Positions 16,181 through 25,002 of a stretch of 64,000 nt of DNA are shown here, piece by piece. This stretch comes from an uncultured Oscillospiraceae bacterium (lineage in GTDB: Bacteria > Bacillota > Clostridia > Oscillospirales > Oscillospiraceae). Location: the NCBI GenBank assembly GCA_944387065.1, contig CALXDM010000003.1, positions 62,001 to 126,000 on the forward strand. Direction: 5' to 3'. A program made the translations under genes and the position numbers. The notes under the pieces are model-generated. The model worked only from the letters and a program-made list of their open reading frames with translations. It ran no database searches and was not told where the DNA came from. Numbering within the stretch: the stretch's first letter is position 1; each line of letters starts with the position of its first letter.

Positions 16181-17890
16181 ATGAAAATGAAAGGATCCCA
16201 AATTGTGATGGAGTGCCTGCTGGAGCAGGGGGTGGACACCGTGTTCGGCTACCCCGGCGGCACCATCCTGAATATCTACGACGAGTTTGAGCTGCACGGC
16301 TACAAGGAGAAGATCCGCCATTACCTGACCAGCCATGAGCAGGGCGCGTCCCATGCCGCTGACGGCTACGCCCGCTCCACTGGGAAGGTGGGGGTGTGCT
16401 TTGCCACCTCGGGCCCCGGGGCCACCAACCTGGTCACCGGCATCGCCACGGCCTATTACGATTCCTCCCCCGTGGTGTTCCTCACCTGCAACGTGTCGGA
16501 AAACGTCATCGGGAAGGACTCCTTCCAGGAGGTGGACATCACCGGCATCACCATGCCCATCACCAAGTGTAACTACCTGGTCAAGGACGTCAATCAACTG
16601 GCCGACGTCATCCGGGAGGGATTTGCCATCGCCCGGTCTGGCCGGCCCGGCCCGGTGCTCATCGACATCGTCAAGAACGTCACCGCTGAAGAGGCCGACT
16701 ATGAGTACCTGCCCGTGTCCGAGCACCCCAACCGGGGCCACCTGGCCACCATGCTGCGCCGGGCCAATCGGGACCTGAAGACCCCGGAGCCCGACCAGGG
16801 CGACATCGACAAGCTACTGGCGCTCATCGAGCAGTCCCAGCGGCCCATGGTGCTGGTGGGGGGCGGGGTGATCCGCTCCAAGGGGGCGGTGCCGGAGTTT
16901 CGCCGCTTCATGGAGACGCTGGGCGCCCCGGTGGGTTCCACCATCATGGGGGGCGGGGCCTGCCCGGGCAACCATCCGCTGTTCACCGGCATGGTGGGGA
17001 TGCACGGCTCCCGGGTGTCCAACATGGCCACAGCCGAGTGCGACCTGTTCATCGCCATCGGCTGTCGCTTCTCCGACCGGGTGGCCACCGACCCGTCCAC
17101 CTTCGCCCGGAAGGCCAAAATCGTACACATCGACATCGACCGGGCGGAGATCGACAAGAATGTGCGCACCGACCACCATATCATCGGCGACGCCCGGCGG
17201 GTGCTGGAGCTACTCAACGAGAAGCTGCCCAAGCATGACTACTCCGAATGGCGCGCCCATGTGTTCTCCCGACGGGGGACGGTGCCCAAGCCGGAGGATA
17301 TGTTCCACCCCTTTGAGGTGCTGGAGACCATTCAGCAGCTCACCCAGGGGGACGCCATCATCGCCACCGACGTGGGCCAGCACCAGATGTGGGCCTGCCA
17401 GTACTACCACTTCTCCCGGCCGGGCCAGCTGCTCACCAGCGGCGGCTTTGGCACCATGGGCTTCGGACTGGGGGCGGCCATGGGGGCTAAGGTGGGCAAC
17501 CCGGATAAGGTGGTGGTCCACTGCACCGGCGACGGGTGCTTCCGCATGAACTGCAACGAGCTGTCCACGCTGGAGCACTACCACGTCCCGGTGATCACCG
17601 TCATCTTCAACAACAAGACCCTGGGCATGGTGCGCCAGTGGCAGAGCTTGATCTACCAAAAGCGTTACTCCCAGACCGACCTGGACCGAGGGCCCGACTT
17701 TGTGAAGCTGGCCCAGGCCTATGGGCTGCACGGCTTCCGGGCGGCCAACCGGGAGGAGTTTGCCAACGCCTTCCGCCAGGCCTTGGCCCTGGGAACCGGG
17801 TGCGTCATCGACTGTGCCATTGACATCGACATCATGGTCCACCCCATGGTGGGCGGCGGCACCCCGGTCACCGATTTCCTGCTGGACTAA
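16181..17890 (+). CDS. ilvB: Acetolactate synthase, large subunit
   Basis: 569 residues, ATG set by AAGGAGGGAGAACGACC. It condenses pyruvate with pyruvate or 2-ketobutyrate, using thiamine diphosphate and FAD. Seen: the catalytic Glu loop (TSHEQGASHAADGYAR), GGG/FAD region GGGVIRSKGAVPEF, and the ThDP motif GDGCFRMNCNELSTLEHY. The C-terminal PMVGGGTPVTDFLLD is typical. It is the first gene after the T-box leader and is followed 15 bases later by the regulatory subunit. Confidence 0.95.
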   Translation: MKMKGSQIVMECLLEQGVDTVFGYPGGTILNIYDEFELHGYKEKIRHYLTSHEQGASHAADGYARSTGKVGVCFATSGPGATNLVTGIATAYYDSSPVVFLTCNVSENVIGKDSFQEVDITGITMPITKCNYLVKDVNQLADVIREGFAIARSGRPGPVLIDIVKNVTAEEADYEYLPVSEHPNRGHLATMLRRANRDLKTPEPDQGDIDKLLALIEQSQRPMVLVGGGVIRSKGAVPEFRRFMETLGAPVGSTIMGGGACPGNHPLFTGMVGMHGSRVSNMATAECDLFIAIGCRFSDRVATDPSTFARKAKIVHIDIDRAEIDKNVRTDHHIIGDARRVLELLNEKLPKHDYSEWRAHVFSRRGTVPKPEDMFHPFEVLETIQQLTQGDAIIATDVGQHQMWACQYYHFSRPGQLLTSGGFGTMGFGLGAAMGAKVGNPDKVVVHCTGDGCFRMNCNELSTLEHYHVPVITVIFNNKTLGMVRQWQSLIYQKRYSQTDLDRGPDFVKLAQAYGLHGFRAANREEFANAFRQALALGTGCVIDCAIDIDIMVHPMVGGGTPVTDFLLD

Positions 17891-17905
17891 GGAGGGAGAT
17901 GGAAC

Positions 17906-18469
17906 ATGAACAGCGCAAACTATCAGCGCCATACCCTGTCCGTCCTGGTGGAAAACTCGGCCGGCGTGCTCAGCCAGGTCTCCCGCCTGTTTTCCAGGAA
18001 GGGCTATAACATCGAGTCGCTGGCTGTGGGCACCACTGACGACGGAGAGGTGTCCCGCATCACCATCGAGGTGGTGTGCGATGACCAGCAGATCAAGCAG
18101 ATCATCAACCAGCTGCGTAAGCAGTATTCGGTCTACTCCGTGCGGCGGCTGCCGCCCGACTCCTCCATCCGCCGGGAGCTGGTGCTCATCAAGGTGCGGG
18201 CGGAGAGCCGGGAGGTGCGCAACGAGGTCATCCAGATCGCCAACATCTTCCGGGCGTCCATCATCGACGTGTCCACCAGCACCCTGACCCTGGCCATCAT
18301 CGGCGAGGAGTCCAAGGACGACGCGCTGGAGCGGCTGCTTCACGAGTTTGGCATTCTGGAGCTGGTACGCACCGGCATGGTGGCCCTGGAGCGGGGCCAC
18401 GCCACCATCAGCGACAACGCGGACAACAAGGAGACGGACGAGTTCGAGCTGGGGAAGAACGTGTTGTGA
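17906..18469 (+). CDS. ilvN: Acetolactate synthase, small regulatory subunit
   Basis: 187 residues. An N-terminal ACT domain (HTLSVLVENSAGVLSQVSRL, then RKGYNIESLAVG) binds valine for feedback inhibition; the C-terminal half (RRELVLIKVRAESREVRNEV onward) is the second domain found in full-length IlvH. The final 25 residues are an acidic extension beyond the usual 160-170. ATG follows AAGGAGGGAG. Same transcript as ilvB. Confidence 0.94.
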   Translation: MNSANYQRHTLSVLVENSAGVLSQVSRLFSRKGYNIESLAVGTTDDGEVSRITIEVVCDDQQIKQIINQLRKQYSVYSVRRLPPDSSIRRELVLIKVRAESREVRNEVIQIANIFRASIIDVSTSTLTLAIIGEESKDDALERLLHEFGILELVRTGMVALERGHATISDNADNKETDEFELGKNVL

Positions 18470-18641
18470 AGTTAGGAGTGGGGGACGAAGTGGGAATTGG
18501 GGAAGATGACAGGGGGTGGGGGAGCCCGAGCTGCCCGGCCCTGCCGGATCCCGCAATTTCAAACGCGAACGCCTGCTTCCTAATTCATATAAAACGGTCT
18601 CATCGCGGAAAAAACTGCAACGGGATAAGGAGTGTTTGACT

Positions 18642-19661
18642 ATGGCAAAAATGTACTATGAGAAGGACTGCGACCTGCGCTACCTGGACGGCAAGAAGAT
18701 CGCCGTCATCGGCTATGGCTCCCAGGGCCATGCCCATGCTCTGAACCTGAAGGACTCGGGCTGCCAGGTGTGCGTGGGTCTGCGGGAGGGGTCTGGCAGC
18801 TGGAAGCGGGCCCAGGAGGCGGGGCTGGAGGTCAAGACGGTGGCCCAGGCGGCCCAATGGGCGGACATCGTGATGATGCTCATCAACGACGAGGCCCAGG
18901 CGGAGGTTTACCGGCAGGACATCGCCCCCCACATGAGTGAGGGGAAGGCCCTGGCCTTCGCCCACGGCTTCAACATCCGCTACCAGCAGATCGTGCCCCC
19001 CGCCGGGGTGGACGTGTTCATGGCCGCCCCCAAGGGGCCGGGCCACACGGTGCGCTCCACCTATGTGGCGGGCAAGGGGGTGCCCTGCCTGGTGGCGGTG
19101 GAGCAGGACGCCACCGGCCGGGCGCTGCAGACCGCGCTGGCCTACATCGCCGGCATCGGCGGGGCCCGGGCTGGGGTGATGGAGACCACCTTCCATGACG
19201 AGACGGAGACCGACCTGTTCGGTGAGCAGACGGTGCTGTGCGGCGGGGTGGTGGACCTGATGCGATGCGGCTTTGAGGTGCTGGTGGAGGCGGGCTACGA
19301 GCCGGAGAACGCCTACTTCGAGTGCATCCACGAGATGAAGCTGATCATCGACCTGATCAACAAGGGGGGCGTGGCCGCCATGAACTACTCCATCTCGGAC
19401 ACCGCCGAGTTTGGCGAGTACGTCTCCGGCCCCCGGGTGATCCCCCACGAGGAGACCAAGGCCCGGATGCGGGCGGTGCTCTCCGACATCCAGGACGGCA
19501 CCTTCGCCGGCAGGTGGATCGCGGAGAACCGCAACGGCCGCACCTTCTTCAACTCCAAGCGACAGCAGCTCAAGCGCCACCAGATGGAGACGGTGGGCGA
19601 GCAGTTGCGCAAGAATATGATCTGGGGCGGCGACACCGACCTGGATACCGCCTCCAACTGA
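18642..19661 (+). CDS. ilvC: Ketol-acid reductoisomerase, class I
   Basis: 339 residues, ATG 18642 after AAGGAGTG. The Rossmann motif [17 protein letters not shown] is near residues 25-41 and continues [12 protein letters not shown], whose basic and serine residues suggest NADPH use. The catalytic domain shows [16 protein letters not shown] and the double Glu/Asp magnesium ligands. It is separated from ilvN by 172 bases that contain no clear terminator, so it probably shares the T-box transcript. It converts acetolactate to dihydroxyisovalerate, the substrate of ilvD. Confidence 0.95.
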   Translation: MAKMYYEKDCDLRYLDGKKIAVIGYGSQGHAHALNLKDSGCQVCVGLREGSGSWKRAQEAGLEVKTVAQAAQWADIVMMLINDEAQAEVYRQDIAPHMSEGKALAFAHGFNIRYQQIVPPAGVDVFMAAPKGPGHTVRSTYVAGKGVPCLVAVEQDATGRALQTALAYIAGIGGARAGVMETTFHDETETDLFGEQTVLCGGVVDLMRCGFEVLVEAGYEPENAYFECIHEMKLIIDLINKGGVAAMNYSISDTAEFGEYVSGPRVIPHEETKARMRAVLSDIQDGTFAGRWIAENRNGRTFFNSKRQQLKRHQMETVGEQLRKNMIWGGDTDLDTASN

Positions 19662-19709
19662 CGATGGCGGCCCTTCCCGGCCCGATGGGGGAAGGGATAG
19701 AGACAGCAC

Positions 19710-19750
19710 GCAAGCCGCGGGGAACGGGCCGGAGCCACCCCGCGGCTTGC
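19710..19750. repeat. 13-bp perfect hairpin after ilvC
   Basis: GCAAGCCGCGGGG (19710-19722) pairs with CCCCGCGGCTTGC (19738-19750) across a 15-base loop. No U-run follows, so it may be an mRNA 3' stabiliser or a weak terminator before cca. Confidence 0.55.
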
Positions 19751-19781
19751 CCCATTCGGGCCCGCTTTGGAGGGATGCGCC

Positions 19782-21038
19782 ATGGGCAACCTGCCCCCAC
19801 AAGTCAACCAGGCCCTTGCCCTGCTGGAGGGGGCGGGCTTTGAGGCCTTCCTGGTGGGGGGCGCCGTGCGGGATCTGCTGCGGGGCGTCCGGGACATTGA
19901 GGACTGGGACGTGGCCACCAACGCCCGGCCGGAGCAGATACGCGCGGCCTTTGCCGGCTGGCCGCTGGCGGACACTGGGGGCAGGCACGGTACCGTCACG
20001 GTGGGGCTGGACGGCCAGCGCCTGGAGATCACCCCCTACCGGGTGGAGGCGGGCTATTCCGACCACCGCCACCCAGACACCGTCCGCTTCGTCCCGTCTT
20101 TGCGGGAGGATCTGGCGCGCCGGGACTTCACCGTGAACGCCCTGGCCTATCACCCTCGCACCGGGGTGATCGATCTGGTGGGGGGGCAGCGAGACCTGGC
20201 CCGGGGGCTCATCCGCTGTGTAGGGGAGCCGGAGGCCAGGTTCCGGGAGGACGGGCTCAGGATACTGCGGGCGCTGCGCTTTGCCGCCACGCTGTCGTTT
20301 CGGATTGAGGGGGCCACGGCCAGGGGGATGGAGCGGAACCGGGTGCTGCTGGCAGAGTTGGCGGTGGAGCGGGTGCGGGACGAGCTGACCGGCCTGCTCT
20401 GCGGCCCCGCCGCCGGGCCGGTCGTAGCCCGTTTCTGGCGGGTGCTGGCCGGGGCGCTGCCCGAGCTGGCCCCGCCCATCCTGGGCGGGCGGGGCTGGCG
20501 GCGGGTGGGGACGGCGCTGGCCGCCCTGCCGCCCCAACCCGCCCTGCGCTGGGCGGCTCTGTTGTGGGAAGGGGGCGGCCCCTCTGGGGTGCTGGCTGAG
20601 GGGCTGCTGGCCCGGCTGTGCCTGGATCGGAGGACCAGGGCAGGGGTGCTGCGCCTGCTCCAGGGCAGGGAGGTTCCCGTCCAGGCGGGGCGCAAACCCC
20701 TCCGACGCCTTGCCAGCCAGTGGGGGGCCGAGGCCGCCGGACAGCTGATTGCCCTGCAAGGGGCCTTCATCCAGGGGAGCGGACCCTGGGCCAGGCGCCG
20801 CCGGGCCGAGCTGCAAAGGGCGGGGGCGCTGCTGGAGGGGCTGCTTGGAGCGGAGGACTGTCTCAGCCTGCGGGAGCTGGCGGTGAACGGGCATGACCTG
20901 ACCGCCCTGGGCCTGCAAGGCCGGGCGGTGGGCCGGGCCCTTCAGGCGTGCCTGGAGGCGGTTTTGGAGGAACAGGTGGCCAATGACCGGACCGAACTGC
21001 TGGCCTTTGTCCGGAGCTGGAGGGGCATTGACAGATAA
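19782..21038 (+). CDS. cca: CCA tRNA nucleotidyltransferase
   Basis: 418 residues. ATG 19782 is set by GGAGGGATGCGCC; a TTG 15 bases earlier is the alternative. The class II head shows FLVGGAVRDLLRG and the catalytic pair in EDWDVATNA, then RRDFTVNALAY and the template-like FREDGLRILRALRFAATL motif. The remaining two-thirds is the helical body/tail, very Arg/Leu-rich here. The enzyme adds or repairs tRNA 3' CCA; note that tRNA-Ala in this window already encodes CCA. Confidence 0.92.
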   Translation: MGNLPPQVNQALALLEGAGFEAFLVGGAVRDLLRGVRDIEDWDVATNARPEQIRAAFAGWPLADTGGRHGTVTVGLDGQRLEITPYRVEAGYSDHRHPDTVRFVPSLREDLARRDFTVNALAYHPRTGVIDLVGGQRDLARGLIRCVGEPEARFREDGLRILRALRFAATLSFRIEGATARGMERNRVLLAELAVERVRDELTGLLCGPAAGPVVARFWRVLAGALPELAPPILGGRGWRRVGTALAALPPQPALRWAALLWEGGGPSGVLAEGLLARLCLDRRTRAGVLRLLQGREVPVQAGRKPLRRLASQWGAEAAGQLIALQGAFIQGSGPWARRRRAELQRAGALLEGLLGAEDCLSLRELAVNGHDLTALGLQGRAVGRALQACLEAVLEEQVANDRTELLAFVRSWRGIDR

Positions 21039-21045
21039 AGCGCGG

Positions 21046-21081
21046 AAAAGGAGGCGGCCCATCCGGGCCGCCTCCTTTTTT
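21046..21081. terminator. Bidirectional terminator between cca and DUF1540 gene
   Basis: AAAAGGAGGCGGCCC (21046-21060) pairs with GGGCCGCCTCCTTTTTT (21065-21081). A T-run ends the rightward arm and the AAAA start gives one leftward. Confidence 0.9.
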
Positions 21082-21097
21082 CGGGGAACTGATCGGG

Positions 21098-21283
21098 TTA
21101 CTCGCAGCCGCACTTGGCGCTGGGGTTGCCCAGCTGGAAGGAGACGCACTGGGTCTCCTGGCAGCTGCCCACGGTACTCTGGTCGCAGCCCACCTGGATC
21201 TCGTTGAGGGTGCAGCGCTGATCCTTGTGGTAGCTGCAGCTGTTCACTGTGCAGCGAATGCTGGGATTGGTTTGGTTGAGCAT
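21098..21283 (-). CDS. DUF1540 Cys-rich protein
   Basis: 61 residues with eight cysteines in the DUF1540 spacing: IRCTVNSCSYHKDQRCTLNE then CDQSTVGSCQETQCVSF, ending CGCE. ATG follows GGAGGAACGCATC. These small proteins are widespread in Clostridia and are thought to bind metal; function is not established. Expressed leftward alone between two terminator-bounded units. Confidence 0.85.
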   Translation of the reverse strand: MLNQTNPSIRCTVNSCSYHKDQRCTLNEIQVGCDQSTVGSCQETQCVSFQLGNPSAKCGCE

Positions 21284-21340
21284 GATGCGTTCCTCCTTGT
21301 AATCCGAATCCGAAGGCAGTATGCCCCGGAGGGCGGAGGA

Positions 21341-22183
21341 TTATTCCTCCCCAGCACCAGCCGACTGCTCCTTGGCCTGGGACAGCACCTTGGGGATGAA
21401 CTGGGGGGCAATGGCGCTCTTGCCGCGGTTTTTCACATAGAAAAAGCCGATGGCGGAAAACACCACCGCGCCGATGAAGTTGACAAACAGGTCAGCCATG
21501 GTGTCAGCCACGCCGATGTCCAGGTAGCCGCCCAGACCCAGGGCCCTGGTGCTGCCGTCCTCCAGTACCAGGATGACGTCCTGGATGCCCCGGATGATCA
21601 CGGGATGGGTGCCGTGGGCGGGGTCCAGATTGACGGTGGAGATGGTGTTGCGTATAGCGTCCTTCTGCATATCCAGCAGGAAGAGCTGATCCATGAGATA
21701 CTCGAAAAATTCCCAAAGCACCCCCACAGTCATGGAGAAGCAAAAGGCCATCACCGCCATGAAGAAGGGGGATAGGCTCAGGGAAACGCGCTCGTGGCGG
21801 TTGAGCAGGTCCACCAGGGAGAAGCCGATGGCGGCGCACAGAAAGCCGTTCATGGTGTGGAGCATGGCATCCCAATAGGGGAACTGGATGTAGAAGGACT
21901 GGATCTCCCCCAGGATTTCGGCGGCGTAGATGAACAGCAGGATGATGATCTCCAAGGTGTCCGGCAGGTCGATGTTCAGCCGGCGCTCCAGGGCGGCCGG
22001 GAGCAGGAACAGGATCAGGGTGAGCACGCACAGCAAAACGTTTTCATAGTTGCGGTTGAAGATCTGAAGAACAAGCATCAGGATGACGGACAGGCGCAGG
22101 GCGATGTAGACGGTGTAGACGACCTTTTTGTTGGATACGGTCCTGGCCTTGAAGGCCTTCAGGGTCTCTCGATTTCGTTTCAT
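21341..22183 (-). CDS. Membrane protein, DUF2238/YjdF-like
   Basis: 280 residues from ATG 22183 (GGAGGTCTGTG before it). At least six hydrophobic segments. The stretches WDAMLHTMNGFLCAAIGFSLVD and GVLWEFFEYLMD resemble DUF2238 membrane proteins, which carry a conserved 'WD..lH...G' and 'WE..E' pair. No catalytic function is known for the family. The C-terminus is cytoplasmic and basic. Divergent from the small gene at 22248. Confidence 0.6.
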   Translation of the reverse strand: MKRNRETLKAFKARTVSNKKVVYTVYIALRLSVILMLVLQIFNRNYENVLLCVLTLILFLLPAALERRLNIDLPDTLEIIILLFIYAAEILGEIQSFYIQFPYWDAMLHTMNGFLCAAIGFSLVDLLNRHERVSLSLSPFFMAVMAFCFSMTVGVLWEFFEYLMDQLFLLDMQKDAIRNTISTVNLDPAHGTHPVIIRGIQDVILVLEDGSTRALGLGGYLDIGVADTMADLFVNFIGAVVFSAIGFFYVKNRGKSAIAPQFIPKVLSQAKEQSAGAGEE

Positions 22184-22247
22184 CACAGACCTCCATCGTG
22201 GTCAATTTGCCCCCGTTGGCCGCATAGAATAGGCGGGAGGTGAAGGT

Positions 22248-22460
22248 ATGGATCTAAAAAGTCAGCAGATCACCCTGGGGGAACTGTGGGACAATCCCCG
22301 CAGCCGGGCGGTGTTTCAAAAGCGGGTGCCCCTGCTGGCCAAGCACCCGGTGAAGGGGGCGGCCCGCACTGTGACCCTGGAGCAGCTGGCCGACTTCCTG
22401 TCCGCCTGGGTGCCGGCGGCCATGATCAGCGGGGTGATCCGGGATCTGGAAAAGCTGTGA
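22248..22460 (+). CDS. Small conserved-looking protein, unknown function
   Basis: 70 residues; ATG preceded by GGGAGGTGAAGGT. The text starts with a short strand (SQQITLGELWDNP) and helices carrying RAVFQKRVPLLAKHPV and LEQLADFLSAWVP. The layout resembles DUF1858-like helper domains ('tl.el...p.a..vl....'), but I am not certain. Soluble, no Cys. It sits alone before a hairpin terminator. Confidence 0.6.
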   Translation: MDLKSQQITLGELWDNPRSRAVFQKRVPLLAKHPVKGAARTVTLEQLADFLSAWVPAAMISGVIRDLEKL

Positions 22461-22483
22461 GCGGGGATGTCCTGAAAGGGAAA

Positions 22484-22516
22484 GGGGCCGGCTGTCCCAG
22501 GCGGACAGCCGGCCCC
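22484..22516. terminator. Terminator hairpin between the 22248 gene and pyk
   Basis: GGGGCCGGCTGTCC (22484-22497) pairs perfectly with GGACAGCCGGCCCC (22503-22516). The T-run is only clear in the leftward direction (TTTCCC). Confidence 0.7.
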
Positions 22517-22551
22517 GCCGCTCCGCTTGGGCGGGGCCGGGCCGCAGGGGA

Positions 22552-23970
22552 TTACTGGACCTTCTGGGCCTTGATCAGGTTGGTAGAGCCGCTGCAGCCG
22601 ATGGGGACGCCGGCGGTGATGACCACTGTGTCCCCCGGTTCCACCAATCCCTCTTTCCGGGCCGCGTCCACCGACAGGGAGAACAGCCGGTCGGTGGAGT
22701 CCACGTTGCCCACCAGGTAGGGGGCCACCCCCCAGGAGATGGACAGCTGGCGGCGCACCCGCTCCTCGGTGGTGAGCGCGGCGATGACGCAGCCGGGCCG
22801 GAACCGGGAGATCATCCGGGCGGTGTAGCCCGAACGGGTGGCGGCCAGGATGGCGGCGGCGGACAGATCCATGGCGGTCAGGCAGCTGGTGTGGCTGATG
22901 GCGTCGGTGATGGTGCTGGTGTGGTCGTAGGTGGCGTTGCGAAACCGCTTCCAGTAGTCGATGTCGTGCTCAGCGGCCACCACGATCTCCGCCATGGTCT
23001 CCAGCGCCTCCACCGGGTACTTGCCCGAGGCGGTCTCGCCGGAGAGCATGACGCAGCTGGTGCCGTCAAACACGGCGTTGGCCACGTCGGACACCTCGGC
23101 ACGGGTGGGGCGGGGATTGCGGATCATGGAGTCCAGCATCTGGGTGGCGGTGATGACGTGCTTGCCCTTGCGGATGGCGGACTTGATCATCCGCTTTTGC
23201 ACGATGGGCACCTCATAGGCGGGGATCTCTACCCCCATGTCCCCCCGGGCCACCATGATGCCGTCGGCCACGTCTACGATGGCGTCCAGGTTGTCCACCC
23301 CCTCCCGGTTCTCGATCTTGGCGATGATGCCAATGTCCTGGCCCCCCAGGGAGTCCAGTACCGCGCGGATCTCCTCCACGTCGGAGGCCTGGCGGACGAA
23401 AGAGGCGGCGATGAAGTCAAAGTCCTGTTCCACCCCGAAGCGCAGGTCCTCCCGGTCCTTCTCAGTGAGGGCGGGCAGCTGGATGTGCACGCCGGGTATG
23501 TTGATGCTCTTGTTGCTGGACAGATCCCCCCCGGTGATCACCCGGCAGCGGATGTCCTGGCCGTTGATGCCCTCCACCTCCAGCTCCACCAGCCCGTCGT
23601 CCACCAGGACGTGGCAGCCGGGGGTCAGCTCGTGATGGAGGTTTTCATAGGTGACGGATACCATGGTGTTATCCCCCTCCACCTGGCGGGTGGTGAGGGT
23701 GAACTGGCCGCCCTCGGCCAGGGTGACGCGCTGGCATTGAAAGGCGCGGATGCGGATCTCAGGGCCCTTGGTGTCCAGGATGGTGGCAACGGGCCGCCCC
23801 AGGCTGTCCCGCACATGCTTGAAGCGGTTGAGCAGGGCCAAGTGGGTCTCGTGGCTGCCGTGGGAGAAGTTGAACCGGGCGGCGTCCATGCCGGATAGGA
23901 TCAACTGGGTGAGGGTCTGCTCACTGCTCGACGCAGGGCCCAGAGTGCAGACGATCTTCGTTTTTTTCAT
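22552..23970 (-). CDS. pyk: Pyruvate kinase
   Basis: 472 residues; ATG 23970 is preferred because the ATGGAGG five codons upstream is its ribosome site. Motifs: KTKIVCTLGPAS, FNFSHGSHE, the catalytic Lys-bearing IIAKIENREGVDN, MVARGDMGVE, and the loop VMLSGETASGKYPVE. It makes ATP and pyruvate at the end of glycolysis. It lacks the extra C-terminal PEP-utiliser domain of Bacillus Pyk and has the shorter, E. coli-like length. Single gene between hairpin and own promoter. Confidence 0.95.
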   Translation of the reverse strand: MKKTKIVCTLGPASSSEQTLTQLILSGMDAARFNFSHGSHETHLALLNRFKHVRDSLGRPVATILDTKGPEIRIRAFQCQRVTLAEGGQFTLTTRQVEGDNTMVSVTYENLHHELTPGCHVLVDDGLVELEVEGINGQDIRCRVITGGDLSSNKSINIPGVHIQLPALTEKDREDLRFGVEQDFDFIAASFVRQASDVEEIRAVLDSLGGQDIGIIAKIENREGVDNLDAIVDVADGIMVARGDMGVEIPAYEVPIVQKRMIKSAIRKGKHVITATQMLDSMIRNPRPTRAEVSDVANAVFDGTSCVMLSGETASGKYPVEALETMAEIVVAAEHDIDYWKRFRNATYDHTSTITDAISHTSCLTAMDLSAAAILAATRSGYTARMISRFRPGCVIAALTTEERVRRQLSISWGVAPYLVGNVDSTDRLFSLSVDAARKEGLVEPGDTVVITAGVPIGCSGSTNLIKAQKVQ

Positions 23971-24014
23971 GGAAAGAGCCTCCATTCCAAATTTGCCAGG
24001 GAAAACCTGTCCCT

Positions 24015-24043
24015 ATGATACATGATTTGGCCGGCCTTGACAA
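24015..24043 (-). promoter_or_regulatory. pyk promoter
   Basis: Minus-strand TTGTCA (24043-24038), 17-base spacer, TATCAT (24020-24015), about 45 bases upstream of pyk. Confidence 0.65.
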
Positions 24044-24104
24044 TATGCCGGCCAGAGCTTTTCCGCAAAAGCCTGCCTGGCCCGGGCGGAGGGGAAACCC
24101 CCTC

Positions 24105-24133
24105 TTGCAGTTTTCCCAAACTTGCAGTATAAT
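24105..24133 (+). promoter_or_regulatory. marR-type gene promoter
   Basis: TTGCAG 24105-24110, 17 bases, TATAAT 24128-24133. The spacer itself ends with a second TTGCAG, giving a direct repeat across the promoter that a regulator could use. Confidence 0.7.
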
Positions 24134-24177
24134 TTCCCTGCACAATGAAGGTTTAATCCATGGGATGAGGAAATGGT

Positions 24178-24600
24178 ATGGAACTGCAAAATTGTATCAA
24201 CTATTTATTGACAGGCGCGCAGCATGAGGTGTTCCAGCTGATGAGCGAGCGGCTGATGCCCTACGAAGTGACGCCCGGACAGTACGGGGTGCTGGCCTGC
24301 TTGTGGGAGAAGGATGAGAGCAACCCCAAGGAGATCGCCCAGGCTCTGGGGTTGGAGAACTCCACCATGTCGGGCATCCTGGACCGAATGCAGAAGAAGG
24401 GGCTGATTGACCGGGGGGTGGATCCGGAGGACCGACGATGCGTCCACGTCCGCCTGTCCCCCCGGGGCAGGGAGCTGAAGGAGCCTGTCCTGCAGGTGGT
24501 AGCCCAGGTCAATGAGGAGATCTGGAGCCAGTTCTCCCCCCAGGACGCGGACACCCTGCGCAGGTGCCTGAAGACCATCCAGCAAAAGTACGGGAGCTGA
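24178..24600 (+). CDS. MarR family transcriptional regulator
   Basis: 140 residues. The winged helix-turn-helix reads PGQYGVLACLWEKDESNPKEIAQALGLENSTMSGILDRM with the wing GLIDRGVDPEDRRCVHVRLS, including the conserved D-x-R-[DR]-x-R. Flanking helices form the dimer interface. No partner transporter is adjacent; the nearest downstream feature is a short ORF and the CNNM gene on the other strand. It likely autoregulates from the promoter at 24105. Effector unknown. Confidence 0.9.
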   Translation: MELQNCINYLLTGAQHEVFQLMSERLMPYEVTPGQYGVLACLWEKDESNPKEIAQALGLENSTMSGILDRMQKKGLIDRGVDPEDRRCVHVRLSPRGRELKEPVLQVVAQVNEEIWSQFSPQDADTLRRCLKTIQQKYGS

Positions 24601-24695
24601 CCGCCGTCCCGTGCTCTCCCCGGCGCCCGGCTGCCCCAGAAGATAGCGGGGGCTCCGGATGTGCCGGGGAAAAGGGGCGCAGATCCCATTGGGAG

Positions 24696-24724
24696 TTGAC
24701 AACGAGTGGAACCCGTGTTATCTT
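24696..24724 (+). promoter_or_regulatory. Strong promoter candidate upstream of a 33-codon ORF
   Basis: Perfect TTGACA at 24696-24701, 17-base spacer, TATCTT at 24719-24724. It follows an otherwise empty 95 bases after the MarR gene and drives rightward. Confidence 0.6.
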
Positions 24725-24805
24725 TTTGAGCAAATTATTTTAATACAAAAATATTTGCATTGAGATAAAGTGTAGCTGGGAGATCATCGGGAGAGGAAGA
24801 CTGGC

Positions 24806-24907
24806 GTGAATTTCCGGTTGGTTAAGGCTCAGCAGCGGGTCCAGCAGATGGCCGAGCCGCAGACCCAGATCCAAAAGCTGGTCATCTCCGGGCAGCTTTT
24901 CCGCTGA
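24806..24907 (+). CDS. Putative 33-residue small protein
   Basis: GTG at 24806 follows AGAGGAAGACTGGC, and the frame ends at TGA 24907. The product is Gln-rich and amphipathic (NFRLVKAQQRVQQMAEPQTQ then IQKLVISGQLFR), able to form one helix with no Cys and no membrane segment. It has its own promoter at 24696 and a hairpin terminator 45 bases after its end, so it forms a complete transcription unit. No family recognised; it may instead be a small RNA gene of about 250 nt. Confidence 0.4.
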   Translation: MNFRLVKAQQRVQQMAEPQTQIQKLVISGQLFR

Positions 24908-24951
24908 TCCCTTCGGTGCGGGCCAAGGGAGCAGGGTAGGCAAATCAAAAT

Positions 24952-24984
24952 GCCCCTGGCGCGAAAGGATTTCGCGCCAGGGGC
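24952..24984. terminator. Bidirectional terminator between small unit and CNNM gene
   Basis: GCCCCTGGCGCGAAA (24952-24966) pairs with TTTCGCGCCAGGGGC (24970-24984). Leftward it is followed by ATTTTGATTTG, serving the CNNM gene. Confidence 0.8.
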
Positions 24985-25002
24985 TGTATTTACCTTGGGG
25001 GA

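Noticed and set aside
18470..18641. Attenuator between ilvN and ilvC
   Set aside because: No convincing stem-loop with U-run or leader peptide could be drawn.
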